Positions 63,136-64,000 of a stretch of DNA of 64,000 nt are shown here, in pieces; the stretch's first letter is position 1, and the number at the start of each line of letters is the position of its first letter. Both the position numbers and the translations under genes were made by a program. The notes under the pieces were generated by a model. The model searched no databases and was not told the DNA's origin. It saw only the letters and a program-made list of their open reading frames with translations. This DNA is from Bacteroidota bacterium (GTDB taxonomy: Bacteria > Bacteroidota > Bacteroidia > 2-12-FULL-35-15). The stretch is taken from the NCBI GenBank assembly GCA_947504725.1, contig CANNHN010000004.1:62001-126000 (forward strand), given 5' to 3'.

Positions 63136-64000
63136 ATGACTGAATCAGCATCAAATACTCTTTCCGAAAAATTTATTGATGTAAAAAAAGCAATTGGTGG
63201 CAAGAACCCTAGATTGTTAAAATTATTACCCAATTTTATTCTTAACTATATTATTCGAACTGTTCATCAAGATGAATTGAATGTCGCTGTTGAAAGAAAT
63301 AAGAACCGTTTTGGACACGATTTTGTGGATGCAGCAATGGAGGAGTTTAGAGCAAAGCCTATTGTTATTGGAGCAGAAAACATTCCTAAAAGCGGAGGTG
63401 TGATTATGGCTGCCAATCATCCGCTTGGTGGCTTGGATGGAATTGCTTTTATGGATGTTGTGGGTGAGCATCGTAAAGACATTAAATTTTTTGTTAACGA
63501 TTTATTAATGGCTTTTAAAAATTTAGCGCCTATTCTTGTCCCTGTAAATAAACACGGAAAAAACTCTACAGAATACTCTAAAAAATTTGAAGAAACATAT
63601 GCTTCAGACGAGTGTTTATTGCTATTTCCGGCTGGATTAGTTTCTCGAAAACAAAATGATGGAAGAATAGAAGATTTGGTGTGGAAAAAAAGTTTTATTG
63701 CAAAATCAATTCAATACAAAAAAAATGTAGTTCCTGTTTTTATTGATGGAACTAATTCCAAGTTCTTTTACAATTTAGCATATTGGAGAAAAAAAATTGG
63801 AATAAAGGCAAATATCGAAATGTTTTATTTGGTTGATGAAATGTACAAACAGAGAGGTAAAACACTTATCTTTACAATCGGTGAAGCAATTTCGTGGGAA
63901 ACATTCACAAAAGACAAAACAGCTGAATATTGGTCGGAGAGAGTAAAGCAACATGTTTATGCTTTGAAATCAGGAGATAAGGCGAAAATGCTTCCTACTT
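63136..64000 (+). CDS. PlsC-like lysophospholipid acyltransferase (3' end outside window)
   Basis: The frame starts with ATG at 63136 and is open to the window end (288 residues). The acyltransferase signature H-x4-D is present as NHPLGGLDG, followed by LVPVNKHGKNS, LFPAGLVSRK (the EGTRS-like glycerol-phosphate-binding motif), and VPVFIDGTNSKFFYNLA. Residues 1-75 (KFIDVKKAIGGKNPRLLKLLP) match the N-terminal part of the group containing GlsA/OlsA-type O-acyltransferases of aminolipid synthesis, common in Bacteroidota. Inner-membrane-associated. Whether it makes glycerophospholipid or a glycine lipid is not settled by the sequence. Confidence 0.85.
   Translation, partial: MTESASNTLSEKFIDVKKAIGGKNPRLLKLLPNFILNYIIRTVHQDELNVAVERNKNRFGHDFVDAAMEEFRAKPIVIGAENIPKSGGVIMAANHPLGGLDGIAFMDVVGEHRKDIKFFVNDLLMAFKNLAPILVPVNKHGKNSTEYSKKFEETYASDECLLLFPAGLVSRKQNDGRIEDLVWKKSFIAKSIQYKKNVVPVFIDGTNSKFFYNLAYWRKKIGIKANIEMFYLVDEMYKQRGKTLIFTIGEAISWETFTKDKTAEYWSERVKQHVYALKSGDKAKMLPT

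Noticed and set aside
1..64000. tRNA, rRNA, riboswitch or insertion sequence
   Set aside because: I looked for tRNA T-loop sequences, transposase motifs and long terminal repeats by eye and saw none that hold up; a covariance-model search would be needed to exclude small RNAs.

Overview
The window is a chromosomal stretch of an AT-rich (roughly one-third GC by eye) member of the Bacteroidota, most likely an uncultured or lightly described lineage. The evidence is: type IX secretion (T9SS) proteins of the PorV2/PorU2 kind; five secreted or surface proteins, four of them with Por-type C-terminal sorting domains; a DUF5686/CarboxypepD_reg outer-membrane protein; many weak, leaderless-looking starts; and a Bacteroidota-type -33/-7 promoter before rplU. 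I saw no rRNA, tRNA, CRISPR array, transposase or integrase, so this looks like ordinary chromosome carrying accessory surface genes.

Layout. 0-2.6 kb: end of an EamA exporter, rplU-rpmA and serS. 2.6-13.5 kb: housekeeping and envelope genes (DUF1653, metallo-hydrolase, a beta-propeller/outer-membrane-barrel fusion, half-size TauE, M20 amidohydrolase, a decapitated VOC gene, recQ, arabinose-5-phosphate isomerase, a GT2 plus DUF2304 pair). 13.5-24 kb: a three-gene nitric-oxide sensing operon (H-NOX, HNOBA hybrid kinase with Hpt, LytTR regulator) facing away from a 1,824-residue T9SS adhesin-like protein across an unusual 754-bp intergenic region. 24-30.2 kb: an SDR gene divergent from a tightly overlapping six-gene operon (polysaccharide deacetylase, unknown protein, GMC oxidoreductase, epimerase, GNAT, methyltransferase). 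This is the best candidate in the window for an undescribed biosynthetic system, probably a surface glycan or lipid.

30-43.8 kb: a TMTC-like membrane protein with TPRs, tatC, an AhpD-like protein, DUF5686, lptB, an SdiA-regulated-type protein, purS, pssA, and a glycosyltransferase/methyltransferase group. 43.9-50 kb: porV2-porU2. 50-55 kb: another polytopic glycosyltransferase-like protein, a DUF6973 protein, lnt and hemH. 55-62.3 kb: a run of secreted-protein genes on the minus strand, including two copies of a small-secreted-protein plus T9SS-protein unit. 62.4-64 kb: a START-domain protein and a PlsC-like acyltransferase cut by the window end.

Most of the window serves the cell envelope: precursors (KdsD-type isomerase, PssA), lipoprotein acylation (Lnt), LPS export (LptB), T9SS maturation (PorU2/PorV2) with cargo, and several glycan-modifying genes. 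Between genes there are several palindromic repeat elements (about 2.85, 12.3, 30.2 and 38.2 kb) that look like dispersed Bacteroidota intergenic repeats, plus perfect inverted repeats in two divergent promoter regions that could be operators.
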